A stretch of DNA of 45,753 bases, from the NCBI GenBank assembly GCA_910574745.1, contig CAJTCE010000032.1:1-45753 (forward strand), given 5' to 3'. Shown here in pieces: positions 26,398-35,152 of this stretch. Numbering within the stretch: the first letter of the stretch is position 1; each line of letters starts with the position of its first letter. The notes beneath the pieces were generated by a model. The model ran no database searches and had not been told where the DNA came from. It worked only from the letters and a program-made list of their open reading frames with translations. A program made the translations under genes and the position numbers. Origin of the DNA: Lachnospiraceae bacterium. GTDB taxonomy: Bacteria; Bacillota; Clostridia; Lachnospirales; Lachnospiraceae.

Positions 26398-27078
26398 TTA
26401 CTTATTATGTGTAATTACATCAAATACAGATAATATCTGGTGGGATAAGGTAAAAGCATTTTTATACTCGCCGCTATTTGTTTTTGTGGGCTTTGTAATT
26501 AACGGAATCATAATACACGGATTAGAAAAGTCATTGAGTGTTGCCTTAATGTATAGGGACTCAACCTTTTTCTTTTGGGTACGTTTAGCAGTTATTCCAC
26601 CGGCAACGGCACCAAAACCGCCAAATACAGCACCACCTATAAGAGCCTGACCCACTCCGCCGCTGGTCACAAGACTATCATCTTCAATTAATTCATAGCT
26701 GATCAGGTCATCAAAAGAATAACAATTTTTGTTCCCTACTTTTGTTTTTCCAAGCCCAAGTGCTTTTTCAGCGGCAATGGACATTCCCATTGTACTAACA
26801 GCCATCATTCCTTTGAAAGTGGCACCTACAAGTCCCGTTTTCTTTTTATTGGTTGGAATCGCACCATAGATACGGAATAGCCGATTATTTTCATCGATTT
26901 GTATTGGTCCGACCTTTTTACTTGCTCTGAATGTAACAGGAGCAGTGTTTTCCAAAGTATCAATTTCGGAAGATAAAGTTTGAGAAGGCGTTGTGGAAAC
27001 GGGACAGCCGCAATTAGGGCAGACGGATGCCTTGTCTGATATTTCTTTTCCGCATTCGATACATTTAGTAAGCGCCAT
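26398..27078 (-). CDS. zinc-ribbon protein with glycine-rich hydrophobic segment
   Basis: A 226-residue protein that opens with a zinc ribbon (Cys6, Cys9, Cys20 and Cys23 in KCIECGKEI and SVCPNCGCP). A compact domain follows (about 50-125), then a Gly/Ala-rich hydrophobic segment (QALIGGAVFGGFGAVAGGIT, about 143-165) and a beta-rich tail ending in NPCIMIPLITKP. This build recurs in phages and ICEs of Firmicutes, without known function. The glycine-rich helix could associate with a membrane. GAGGT lies seven bases before the ATG. It is followed on the same strand by the toxin gene. Confidence 0.65.
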   Translation of the reverse strand: MALTKCIECGKEISDKASVCPNCGCPVSTTPSQTLSSEIDTLENTAPVTFRASKKVGPIQIDENNRLFRIYGAIPTNKKKTGLVGATFKGMMAVSTMGMSIAAEKALGLGKTKVGNKNCYSFDDLISYELIEDDSLVTSGGVGQALIGGAVFGGFGAVAGGITAKRTQKKKVESLYIKATLNDFSNPCIMIPLITKPTKTNSGEYKNAFTLSHQILSVFDVITHNK

Positions 27079-27207
27079 TTTGGTTACCTCTTTTCTTTGG
27101 ATTTTTTATTTATTGCGGATTACGCTCTTCTTCATTTGTATTTTATTTATCCAATTCTTTTGTACCGATCTTTTCTCCTTTCCTTTTTTGCATATTTAAA
27201 TAAAAGA

Positions 27208-27804
27208 TTACTTCACATCACTCTGGAAAGCGACTGCTTTTCCTAGGACATGAAAATTGTTTAGTTCATCATTTAAAAAAATCATATCCTCAAAAGCGGG
27301 ATTTTCGGATTTTAAGATAACCATGTTTTTTTCAGCATAATAAAAAAATCTTTTAAGGGTTGCTTCATTATCGTTATTTATAACAACGGCTGCAATTTCT
27401 CCATTGTCAACTATATCCTGTTTTCGGATAAAAACAATGTCCCCATCACAAATCCGGGCATTGATCATACTGTCGCCCTTTGCTTTTAAACAGAAATCAG
27501 CTTTAATATCCGTTCCGGCCATTATATAGCTTTCCCTGTCTTCGTTCGCAAATATGGGTTTACCACAGGCGATTTCTCCGAGCATGGGGAAACGTTTTAG
27601 TTCTATTGAAAATATATTCGATAGGGTAGATGAAAACACCATCTTTTTCATCTATTAAATCGGATTTATCAATATGAAAATAGTCAGCTAGTAATTGGAC
27701 TTTTCCCATGCGGGGGAGGGCTATTCCTTGACACCATGTATTAAATGTTTGAGGAGATACATTAATCGCATCAGCAACTTCTTTTTGAGATTTTGAATAT
27801 TTAT
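27208..27804 (-). pseudogene. phage-type HTH-S24 repressor, frameshifted and truncated by IS1380
   Basis: Remnant of a LexA/CI-like repressor. The downstream part (27208-27651) encodes an intact S24 peptidase domain: FPMLGEIACGKPIFAN with the cleavage region, nucleophile Ser in AKGDSMIN and the general-base Lys in ATLKRFF. The upstream part, in another frame (about 27640-27804), encodes a Cro/C1-type helix-turn-helix (SQKEVADAINVSPQTFNTW, then GIALPRMGKVQLLADYF). One frameshift separates the two near 27600-27650, and the first residues of the HTH are missing where the IS terminus begins. A functional repressor is therefore unlikely, although the S24 part alone has an ATG. The family normally represses element genes until DNA damage triggers self-cleavage. 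Confidence 0.75.
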
Positions 27805-27817
27805 CCTGAATTATTCA
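27805..27817. repeat. IS1380 terminal inverted repeat, left
   Basis: CCTGAATTATTCA matches the right terminus inverted over 13 of 13 bases; with the two preceding bases AT the match is 15. It abuts the truncated repressor HTH. Confidence 0.8.
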
Positions 27818-27957
27818 TGAGCATATAAAAATGCTTCATACTACAAAATCTTGAACCAGTTTCCTTGAAATCAATCGAGTTATCCACAAAAATGGATAGA
27901 CTTTCCCCTTGGAATCCGATAGAGTTATTTTGAACTGTCAAGGTACGTTACCAGTTG

Positions 27958-28783
27958 CTATTCCAACTGTACTGTCAGCTGCCGGATATTCTCCAGCGTC
28001 TTATAGAACTCCTTTTTATAAGGACAGCTGCCTGAACCAATTGAATAAATTGTAGGCAAGCATGTGAAGCCTCATGCGGTTGGCATTTACCACTTTGGAA
28101 TGACTGCTGACAGCAGCAAAGTCAAATCCGCTTTTGCCTTCCTTGATAAAGTTTTCCATCCTGCCGCGATTACGGTAAAACTGAATGACCTGATAAGGTT
28201 CCATATCCATGTTTGTAACAATAAAGGTGTGCATGTGTGTCAGCTGGCCGTATGGTTTTTCAATCTTGAAAACCACGCGCCTTGGATAATCCCAGGAGCC
28301 GGCCTGATACAGGAATTCGCCATAAGTTACCGCATAACTGATCGGGTCATCTTTGGCTGCTTTGTACAGGTCTTCTTCTTTATCCGAAGCAAGGGCAATG
28401 AGTGAAGGATTCTGTTTTAAGCGGATGGCATAGGAACAGCCATTCATCTCGCATGCTTTGTAAAGCCTGGGAGAAGAAAAACCACTGTCGCCGCGGAGGT
28501 ACGTTTTGATCCCTCTTTCCAGGTATTCCCGAAAAAGGGGTTCCATAAATTTATCTGCATCGTTGCTGCAGTGGAGTGTTCCATCACGCAGTTCTGCTTT
28601 GAGCAGATCCCCGGTCAGACCATCATAACAAAGCAGAGGATGATATCCGTGTGCCTGATAATGGAAGTTGAAGCCTTCCCCTTCCTGACTGCCGTAGGTG
28701 CCAAACAGAGTACTGTCCAGATCCAGAAGCATATGCTCCGGACACTTTATGGAGTAGATGATATCCCGGAGGCTTTTTCTCAT
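27958..28783 (-). pseudogene. IS1380 transposase, C-terminal part (deleted and frameshifted)
   Basis: Encodes the catalytic centre of an IS1380-family DDE transposase: LLDLDSTLFGTYGSQEG, FHYQAHGYHPLLCYDG, YLRGDSGFSSPRLYK and RNRGRMENFIKEGKSGFDF. The frame stops at 28016 after LFNWFRQLSL. The normal protein tail, YKKEFYKTLENIRQLTVQLE and a stop, reappears in another frame at 27958-28025, so a stretch of roughly 40 codons seems to have been deleted out of frame. The 5' part of the gene is at 41120-41496, across the IME. This copy cannot encode an active transposase. Confidence 0.82.
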
Positions 28784-28797
28784 GTGAGATAAAGAAG
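28781..28797. repeat. IME left terminal repeat
   Basis: CATGTGAGATAAAGAAG matches the inverse of the right end (41095-41111) at 14 of 17 positions; the shared core is CATGT-N4-TAAAGAAG. Confidence 0.6.
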
Positions 28798-28858
28798 TAA
28801 AAGAAGTGTAAAAAATTTTGCCGTTCCCTGTCCGGCTGACTGCCGGACGGGTCGGGCT

Positions 28859-30481
28859 TTAGTCGGGCAATTCTACCTTGCCGACAAAAGAGTAATAGAT
28901 TTCGATTTCCTGTCTGCGGAGCTTCCCCCGGCGTTTCCCGTCAAGGGCTTCCGATTCGTGGATTACGATTTTCTCCACAAACTCCCGTAACAGGGTAGGG
29001 GTGAGTTCCTCAAAGCTGGTGTACTTGCGTACCACTTTCATAAACTTTTCAGCGTTTGCCGTGGCTTCCAGCGTCTTAGAAAGCTCGCTCTGCAAGGCGG
29101 CGGCTTTCTCTTTCAGTTCCTTTTGCTCGGCTTCATAGTCTGCCGAAAGCTCCGTGAAACGCTCGTCCGATATGCGCCCGGTCACGCTGTCCTCATACAG
29201 CCGCTTGAAGATAGCGGAGAGTTCCGCAATCCGCTTTTCTGCCGCTTCCAGTTCTTTCTTCCTTGCGGCGTTCCGGCGTTTGCTCCCGTCCTCGGTCTGC
29301 TCGGTCAACAGCTTCATAAACCGGGCTTCGTGCTTTGCGGCGTAGCTGGTGACTTTCCGTAGGTTCTCGGTCACTCCCTCGGTCAACAGGTCGGTGCGGA
29401 TAAAGTGCGCCGTACAGTCACGGGTGCGCTTCTTGTAGCTGCCGCATATGTAGCAGTCCTGCCGCCGCTTGTCCGTCTGATACCTCTGCTGGTACATGAC
29501 GCTGCCGCAATCCGCACAAAACAGTATGCCGGAGAACAAGCCCACTTCATCATAGCGGTTCGGGCGTTTGCGCTGCTTGCGTAGCTCCTGCACACGTTCC
29601 CATGTGTCACGGTCTATGATTGGTTCGTGGTGGTTCTCAAATACCGCCTGTTTCTCCACGGGATTTTCTACACTGTGCTTTACCTTGTAGGACACTTTCT
29701 CGGTCTTGAAGTTCACAAGGCAGCCCGTGTACTCCCGGTTTTCAAGGATATGCGCCACGGTGTTAGTCGCCCACTTGCACTCATAGCCGGGGTGGTAGCG
29801 GCGTGTGCTTCCCGTCCGGCGGTATTCCAGCGTTCCCGGCGTGGGTGTCTGCTGCTCCGTGAGCATACGGGCTATCTTGGTCGGTCCGTTCCCGGCAAGG
29901 CAAAGGCTGTATATCTGCTTCACCACGGGGGCGGCTTCCCCGTCAATGATGAAATTTTCGTCCTCGTCCATGAGGTAGCCGTACACGGGCTTGCTTGTGA
30001 CAGGCTTCCCACTCATGCCTTTTGAGCGTTTTACCGCCCGGATTTTCTTGCTCGTATCCCTCACCAGCCATTCGTTAAAAATGTTACGCAAGGGGGCAAA
30101 ATCGTTGTCGCCCTGTGCGCTGTCAACGCCGTCATTGATGGCAATGAAACGGACGTTTTTCTGTGGGAAAATCATTTCTGTGTACATTCCCACTTGTAAG
30201 TAGTTTCGCCCTAACCGTGACATATCCTTGACTATGACTGTACCAACAAGCCCCGCTTCAATGTCGGCAAGCATGGACTGGAAGCCGGGTCTTTGAAAAT
30301 TCGCCCCGGAATAACCGTCGTCCGTGTACCATTTCAGATTTGAAAAGCCGTTCTGTTTGGCGTAGTTTTCAAGGATTCGCTTCTGGTTGCTTATGGAATT
30401 GGATTCCCCGGAAAGCTCGTCCTCATGGGATAATCTCGGATAAAGGGCGGTGATAAGTGTTGTGGTGGTCTGTCTTGACAT
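28859..30481 (-). CDS. tnpX: large serine recombinase (TnpX/TndX family)
   Basis: Excises and inserts the IME by serine-recombinase chemistry, with the TnpX/TndX preference for GA-centred sites. It has 540 residues: resolvase domain (about 8-160) with nucleophile Ser18 in YPRLSHEDE and the motif SRLGRNYLQVGMYTEMIFPQ, then a recombinase domain (about 180-290, GPTKIARMLTEQ). A zinc beta ribbon (CADCGS, CYICGSYKKRTRDC), a coiled coil (about 400-470) and a C-terminal DUF4368-like tail follow. I start at ATG 30481 behind GGAGG. It is the last gene on the minus strand, near the left end of the element. Confidence 0.92.
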   Translation of the reverse strand: MSRQTTTTLITALYPRLSHEDELSGESNSISNQKRILENYAKQNGFSNLKWYTDDGYSGANFQRPGFQSMLADIEAGLVGTVIVKDMSRLGRNYLQVGMYTEMIFPQKNVRFIAINDGVDSAQGDNDFAPLRNIFNEWLVRDTSKKIRAVKRSKGMSGKPVTSKPVYGYLMDEDENFIIDGEAAPVVKQIYSLCLAGNGPTKIARMLTEQQTPTPGTLEYRRTGSTRRYHPGYECKWATNTVAHILENREYTGCLVNFKTEKVSYKVKHSVENPVEKQAVFENHHEPIIDRDTWERVQELRKQRKRPNRYDEVGLFSGILFCADCGSVMYQQRYQTDKRRQDCYICGSYKKRTRDCTAHFIRTDLLTEGVTENLRKVTSYAAKHEARFMKLLTEQTEDGSKRRNAARKKELEAAEKRIAELSAIFKRLYEDSVTGRISDERFTELSADYEAEQKELKEKAAALQSELSKTLEATANAEKFMKVVRKYTSFEELTPTLLREFVEKIVIHESEALDGKRRGKLRRQEIEIYYSFVGKVELPD

Positions 30482-30614
30482 AGATTCCTCCGTTTCCGAC
30501 AGCCAGCCCACTATTCCGTAGGTCTATTATACCATAGGGCGGGGCTGGCTGTACAGTCCTTTTTGCTACTTTATGGGATATAACGTCGAATGTTTTTAAT
30601 CAAGGAATGTCACT

Positions 30615-30812
30615 TTATATGGCGTGGGCGGCTCTTTCCCCGGCTGCGCTTTCGGCTTCCAGCACTTTCATCATCTTGTCGGCTGCGGTGGCGGTGGTGT
30701 CCTGTTTGAAGTAGCCGGAAACCACAAGGACGGTGTTCCCCCGGCGTACCTCGGTCACGCAATCCGGGCGGCGGGCGGTAGTGGCGGTGCTTCTGTTGGG
30801 GGTGTCGGTCAT
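30615..30812 (-). CDS. tnpW: transposon-encoded protein TnpW
   Basis: A 65-residue protein with the TnpW core RRGNTVLVVSGYFKQDTTAT, then AADKMMKVLEAE. TnpW proteins accompany TnpX-type recombinases in Tn4451-like elements, with no established function. The start overlaps the stop of the DnaC-like gene by four bases (ATGA), so the two are translationally coupled. Confidence 0.8.
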   Translation of the reverse strand: MTDTPNRSTATTARRPDCVTEVRRGNTVLVVSGYFKQDTTATAADKMMKVLEAESAAGERAAHAI

Positions 30813-31660
30813 AGGCTCTCCTTTCTGTTCAGCAGCATTTTAAGCTGTTCCATTTTCTCCCTTGCTTTGGCTTTTCTGAAATTCTCCCCGGTAATGCAGA
30901 CAGGGGAACACATTTCAATAAGGCGGTCATAAATCCGGGCGTGGGGCGTGTCCTCCGGGTTCTGCAATTCTTCCAGCGTCAAATTTGTGGTGACTATCAG
31001 CGGCTTTCTGCTGCGGTATCGGCTGTCAATCACGTTGTAAACCTGTTCAAGCCCGTATTCCGTGCCACGCTCCATGCCGAAATCGTCAAGGATAAGCAGA
31101 GGGAAGCTGCAAAGGCGGGCTATGTATTCATTCCTGTCCTTGTAGCTGGCGGCAAGGTCATTGAGTATCAAAGCAAAGTTTGTCATACTCACGGAAACCT
31201 CTTTCTCCATGAGGGCGTTGGCGATACACCCGGCAAAATAGCTCTTGCCTGTGCCGACTTCTCCCCACAAAATCATTCCGTGGTTTCCGTCCTTTATCTG
31301 CTCCCATTGTTCCACATAGGCACGGGCTTTCGCCATTTGGGGACATTTCCCGTTGTCGTTCCCGAAAGTCCATTCCCTCATAGCCGGGTCTGTGAAGCCG
31401 ATTCTTTTCAGCCGTTCCACTTCCTCCCGGTGCTTGTGTTCCCGGTCTGCGGCTTCCAGCGTTTCCCGGCGTTTCCGCTGGCAGTCACATTCTTTGGGGT
31501 GTCGGTCACGCCCGAAAAGCGTCTTACCCTCCGGGAAGTAGGCTTCTTTGGGCTGGCGGCATTTCCCGCAGTATAAAAGCCCGTCCTCGCCTATGTAGTC
31601 CTCCGGCTCTGTTTCCTGTGCCGTGGCAAGCCGGAAAACAGCGTTATCATAATCACTCAT
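30809..31660 (-). CDS. DnaC/IstB-like helicase-loader ATPase
   Basis: Replication accessory ATPase of 283 residues. The N-terminus carries a cysteine cluster (Cys31, Cys34, Cys58, Cys60) that could bind zinc. The AAA+ core has Walker A GEVGTGKS (133-140) and Walker B FPLLILDDFG, with sensor-like VTTNLTLEEL and arginine-rich YDRLIEMC. It lies just downstream of RepA, and the pair probably supports autonomous replication of the excised element. AGGAGG precedes the ATG at a good distance. Confidence 0.87.
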   Translation of the reverse strand: MSDYDNAVFRLATAQETEPEDYIGEDGLLYCGKCRQPKEAYFPEGKTLFGRDRHPKECDCQRKRRETLEAADREHKHREEVERLKRIGFTDPAMREWTFGNDNGKCPQMAKARAYVEQWEQIKDGNHGMILWGEVGTGKSYFAGCIANALMEKEVSVSMTNFALILNDLAASYKDRNEYIARLCSFPLLILDDFGMERGTEYGLEQVYNVIDSRYRSRKPLIVTTNLTLEELQNPEDTPHARIYDRLIEMCSPVCITGENFRKAKAREKMEQLKMLLNRKESL

Positions 31661-31723
31661 AAAATCATTCCTCCTTGTTCATGGTCTTTTACGCCCTGTT
31701 TACGGGGCGTTGTATCTATGCTG

Positions 31724-32515
31724 TCAAAGGCTCTCGCCCTCTTTGTAGGTATAGTCGGGGATTCCCTTTTTCGGCTTCTCTTTTTTCTCCCGGTTTAACC
31801 AGCGGCGCAATGCGGCGGCATGGCACACATAATCATTCCCGCTGGCGGCTATGTACTCGCTCATTTCCTCAATGAACCGTTCCAGCCTGTCCGGGTATTC
31901 CTCTTTCAGCTCCGAATACTCGGATTCGGAGAGGAAAATATTTTTATATCTGCCAAAGGGTGCGGGCGGCTCCCCACTCGCTCCTTTTAGTTGGTTCTCT
32001 TTTAGTTGGTTTATAGTAAGTTGGTTAGGGGTCGGTTTTCCGTCCAACGCAAAGGTCGGTTTTCCGTCCTTATGAGGGTCGCTTTTCCGGCTATCAGAGG
32101 GTCGGTTTTCCGGCTGTATGGCGGTCATATGGTCGGAAAACTGTACCACTGGCACTTGCGGTATTTTCACATAAAGGCGGTTCGGTGCGGAGAAGCCCCG
32201 GCGTTCCCTCACCAGAAGCCCGGCAGCGTCCAGCTCGTTCAGTGCGGATTTTATGGCGGTTCTGCCTTTATCCAGCGTTTCCGCTATCTCCGAAACAGGA
32301 TAGACAATATACGTCCTGCCCTCGCTGTCCTGCCAGCCGTTCTTCTGTGAGAGGGTGGTACGGTCTAACAGCAGCGCATAGAGCAGCCTTGCGGTATATG
32401 ACAAGTCCATTTTCAGCAGAAAACAGGGATAAGGGAAAAACTGCGGCATTGCGGTGTCGGCTGTGATGTAATCGGTTATGGTTCTCACCTCCTGTCTGTG
32501 GCTTCTGTTACGCAA
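31724..32515 (-). CDS. repA: replication initiator RepA (RepA_N domain)
   Basis: A 263-residue protein whose N-terminal ~115 residues match the RepA_N domain of theta-replicating Gram-positive plasmids: FFPYPCFLLKMDLSYTARLL, then KGRTAIKSALNELDAAGLLV. The C-terminal part (SEYSELKEEYPDRLERFIEE) is typical of IME RepA proteins. The start is unsettled. The frame opens with a TTG at 32515, but the only strong ribosome site, AGGAGG (32489-32494), precedes an ATA codon at 32479 by eight bases and overlaps a GTG at 32488. Replication of the circular form is the expected role. Confidence 0.82.
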   Translation of the reverse strand: MRNRSHRQEVRTITDYITADTAMPQFFPYPCFLLKMDLSYTARLLYALLLDRTTLSQKNGWQDSEGRTYIVYPVSEIAETLDKGRTAIKSALNELDAAGLLVRERRGFSAPNRLYVKIPQVPVVQFSDHMTAIQPENRPSDSRKSDPHKDGKPTFALDGKPTPNQLTINQLKENQLKGASGEPPAPFGRYKNIFLSESEYSELKEEYPDRLERFIEEMSEYIAASGNDYVCHAAALRRWLNREKKEKPKKGIPDYTYKEGESL

Positions 32516-32588
32516 TTAAAGCGGCTTTTCCGGGGGTAAAGGATAAATGTATCGGCTACCCTTTGAGGGCGGTCGAAAAAGCCTTGAT

Positions 32589-32975
32589 TTACGGGCTTCT
32601 TTCATAGCCTAAATGCGTAGAAAGGTGGTATCTTTTCCGCTGACGCTCGGCTTCTTTCCGGCGGCGCACTCTTGCGGCGCAATCCGGGCAGTATTTCCCC
32701 CGGTTGGATTTGGGGAGAAAATACCCGCCGCACTCGGTACAGCGTTTCCTGTCTGCCCGGTGCAAAAGGGCGGCTTCCAGTTTCCCGTCCAGCGGCAGCA
32801 CGGCGGCAATGAACCAGCGGCACATAAGGGAATAGCTGATACTCTGTACACATACGCAAGGCTCGCCGTTATCCAGCAGGATACAGTTGCCGTTATCGTA
32901 GTTGCAGCACTCATGCACAAGCCGGCACGCCGCCCGGTACTGGCGGTAGTCCATTCTTGGTATCTTTGCGCCCAT
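32589..32975 (-). CDS. cysteine-rich VLP-domain protein
   Basis: A 128-residue protein with many cysteines: CRLVHECCNYDNGNCIL, then GEPCVCVQSI and a C-terminal zinc-ribbon-like KRCTECGGYFLPKSNRGKYC. The pattern is that of the cysteine-rich VLP family found in clostridial mobile elements, of unknown function. It is probably a small zinc-binding protein. It begins four bases downstream of the preceding gene, within the relaxase-to-RepA operon. Confidence 0.7.
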   Translation of the reverse strand: MGAKIPRMDYRQYRAACRLVHECCNYDNGNCILLDNGEPCVCVQSISYSLMCRWFIAAVLPLDGKLEAALLHRADRKRCTECGGYFLPKSNRGKYCPDCAARVRRRKEAERQRKRYHLSTHLGYERSP

Positions 32976-32979
32976 GCCC

Positions 32980-33495
32980 TCAACGCTCCCTTTCCGGCTT
33001 CCTGTCCGGGTACAGCTTCCCGGCGGCTACGGCGGCATGGCTCTTTATCTTGATTTCGCCCCGCCCCTCGCTGGCTCTTGCGTTCCTGTAGCCCTCATCA
33101 GAGAGAAAATAGCGGTGACGTTCCCCCGGAAATCCCACGGGGCTGTCGCTGGTCTTTACGTCAAGGACTATCATGTGGCGGGTTTCGGGGAGAAAACGCT
33201 CCATGCCCGTCAAGTCGTGTCCTTGCATGACTGGCTGCTGTGCCTTTGCTTCAGCAAGCCGCCGCCGGATAGAGTTCTCATGCCCCGCAAGGAAACGGGC
33301 TTTGTTGTCGGCGATAAACTGGCTGCATTCCGGCTCCGGTATCTTTTGCAGCTTCTCTATGGAGTTCTCCATGATTACCCTTGTCAACAGGTCTTTTATC
33401 ACGGGTACGGTTTCTTTCATGCCGCCTATGGTTTCCGCTTTGGTGGGTGCGGCGTACTGGTAAATCATTTCAAGCTCGCTGTTCGTAAATCTCAT
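32980..33495 (-). CDS. conserved IME protein of unknown function
   Basis: A 171-residue protein beginning MRFTNSELEMIYQYAAPTKA with AGGAGGT seven bases upstream. It is basic and hydrophilic, with no membrane segment. The middle (LPETRHMIVLDVKTSDSPVG) has a beta-strand pattern, and the tail is lysine/arginine-rich. I do not recognise a named domain. Its place directly after the relaxase gene, with tight spacing on both sides, suggests a role in mobilization or element maintenance, but that is position only. Confidence 0.65.
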   Translation of the reverse strand: MRFTNSELEMIYQYAAPTKAETIGGMKETVPVIKDLLTRVIMENSIEKLQKIPEPECSQFIADNKARFLAGHENSIRRRLAEAKAQQPVMQGHDLTGMERFLPETRHMIVLDVKTSDSPVGFPGERHRYFLSDEGYRNARASEGRGEIKIKSHAAVAAGKLYPDRKPERER

Positions 33496-33520
33496 GGCAT
33501 TACCTCCTGTGGCTGTTTTG

Positions 33521-35152
33521 TTATCGTTCCTGTTCGTGTTTTTTCTGCTGGCTCGGTGCGCCCCTCAAAATCTGCCCGATATTGCCCTTGACGGTCTGCA
33601 ATTCCCGGACGTTCTCTTTCTTCTCCCGGTACTCGTTGTAAAGGGCGTTTTTCTCCTTGGTAAGCTGCTCAATCTCGGTCTGTAATGCTTTGGACGCTGG
33701 CAGCTTGGAGATTCCCTGTGCCTTGAAATACCGGGCGGCGGATTCGGAAATGATAAACTCGCTTTCATGCTGCTCCCGGTAGGCTCTCCGGGCTTTCTCC
33801 GTTTTCTGCGCCCGCAATCCGTCACGGGCTGGCTTGGTCTTGATGTACGCTAATAGCTGTTTCTGCAAGTCTTTTTTCTCCCGTAAAGTGCTTTCCACGG
33901 CTTTCAGTTTCCCGGTGGTTTCATGCAAGCCCACACTGGCGGCGGCAAGGGCGGCTTCCAGTTCCTCCGGGGAAGAAAAGCCGGATTCCTCGTAAATGCT
34001 CATGGTCGCTGCCATTTGTTTTAGGTTATGGACAGCCGCCCAGCGGTCATATCCTATGCCCTTGCCCTCGGCTCGCTTGGCTTCCCGGTCTACCATGCGC
34101 TGTACGCTGTCCTGTTTCGGTGCGTTTATAGCGGCTTTGTTGCGTTGTAGACGGTCTTTTATGCTGTGGGGGTATTCCTGTTTGGGTAGGGGCTTTTCGG
34201 CGGTTCTTGCAGCGTTCTGTGCGTTTTGGGAGAGTGTTTCCAGTACGGCGGCACGGTCAAAATCATCACCTAATTTCCGGGCGGTGATTGGCTTCGTCCT
34301 GTCCGGCGTGAGATAACTCAATCTCCCCCGGCTCTCCTTGACGGTCACGCCCTGTTGTAACAGCTTCCCGGAAAAGTCCTCAAAGGAAACGGCAGAGGAC
34401 AGGGCGGTGCGGATCGTGCGCCGTAGCTTCTCCTTGTCGGTTTCAAATTTCGTAAGTTTGGGCGGCTCACCTGCGGTGGCAAGGGAAGCGTTCTCTTTAT
34501 CCAGTGCGGCTTGTCCTTTCCGTTTCGCCCAATACTCACGCTCGGTAACTCGGTTCTTGCTCCCGTTCAGCAAGTCAATCTGATAGAGGTTTTCCCGGTG
34601 GCACATCTCCATGACTTCCGCTTTGAAATACTCCATAGCTGCGTCCGTACAGCGGTGCTTACAGCCCTCCCTTGTGTCGGCTGGTCTTTCCATGTAGGGA
34701 AGCAGCGGCACTTCCGCAATCCGCAAAGAATTGATTACGATATGCACATGAATGTTGCCGCTGTGGTTATGTCCGTCCGGGTGGGTGCATACAAGGGCTT
34801 GGTGTCCGGGGAAATGCGTCTTGCAAAATTCCTCGCCCAACTCCTGCGCCCGGTCTACGGTCAAGCCGTTGTCGGCAGCGTCACGGGGGTCAAAGCTGAT
34901 AATATAGTGATGGCTCTTTACGTCCTCCCGTTTCTGGTTCTTGCCGTATTTGAGATTGGAGCGCATACACGCTATGGCGAAATCCTCGCCGCCGCAATTC
35001 AGAGAGGAAATGCGGTAATCGTCACGGGAGATAAGCCGCCCGTTTTCATCCAGTGTGGGCTTCATGGTAAACTCGTCATGCTCAAAGGTTAGGTACTGTT
35101 CAGCCGCCCCATAGTCGGCATTTTTAGAGCTGATATGTTTGAACGTTGCCAA
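33521..35152 (-). CDS. relaxase/mobilization nuclease (MobA/VirD2-like)
   Basis: Nicks the transfer origin and pilots DNA during mobilization. It has 543 residues. The N-terminus ATFKHISSKNADYGAA carries the Tyr-containing motif I region. The three-histidine metal site is clear in HPDGHNHSGNIHVHIVIN (about 125-142). The C-terminal half is a long charged coiled coil. The start is probably the TTG at 35152, with AGGTGA a suitable distance upstream; the GTG at 35161 overlaps that site. The gene overlaps the 3' end of mobC, so the two are coupled. Confidence 0.88.
   Translation of the reverse strand: MATFKHISSKNADYGAAEQYLTFEHDEFTMKPTLDENGRLISRDDYRISSLNCGGEDFAIACMRSNLKYGKNQKREDVKSHHYIISFDPRDAADNGLTVDRAQELGEEFCKTHFPGHQALVCTHPDGHNHSGNIHVHIVINSLRIAEVPLLPYMERPADTREGCKHRCTDAAMEYFKAEVMEMCHRENLYQIDLLNGSKNRVTEREYWAKRKGQAALDKENASLATAGEPPKLTKFETDKEKLRRTIRTALSSAVSFEDFSGKLLQQGVTVKESRGRLSYLTPDRTKPITARKLGDDFDRAAVLETLSQNAQNAARTAEKPLPKQEYPHSIKDRLQRNKAAINAPKQDSVQRMVDREAKRAEGKGIGYDRWAAVHNLKQMAATMSIYEESGFSSPEELEAALAAASVGLHETTGKLKAVESTLREKKDLQKQLLAYIKTKPARDGLRAQKTEKARRAYREQHESEFIISESAARYFKAQGISKLPASKALQTEIEQLTKEKNALYNEYREKKENVRELQTVKGNIGQILRGAPSQQKKHEQER

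Noticed and set aside
28064-28405. Plus-strand open frame opposite the IS1380 transposase
   Set aside because: It is antisense to a clearly recognised transposase domain, so it is a shadow.
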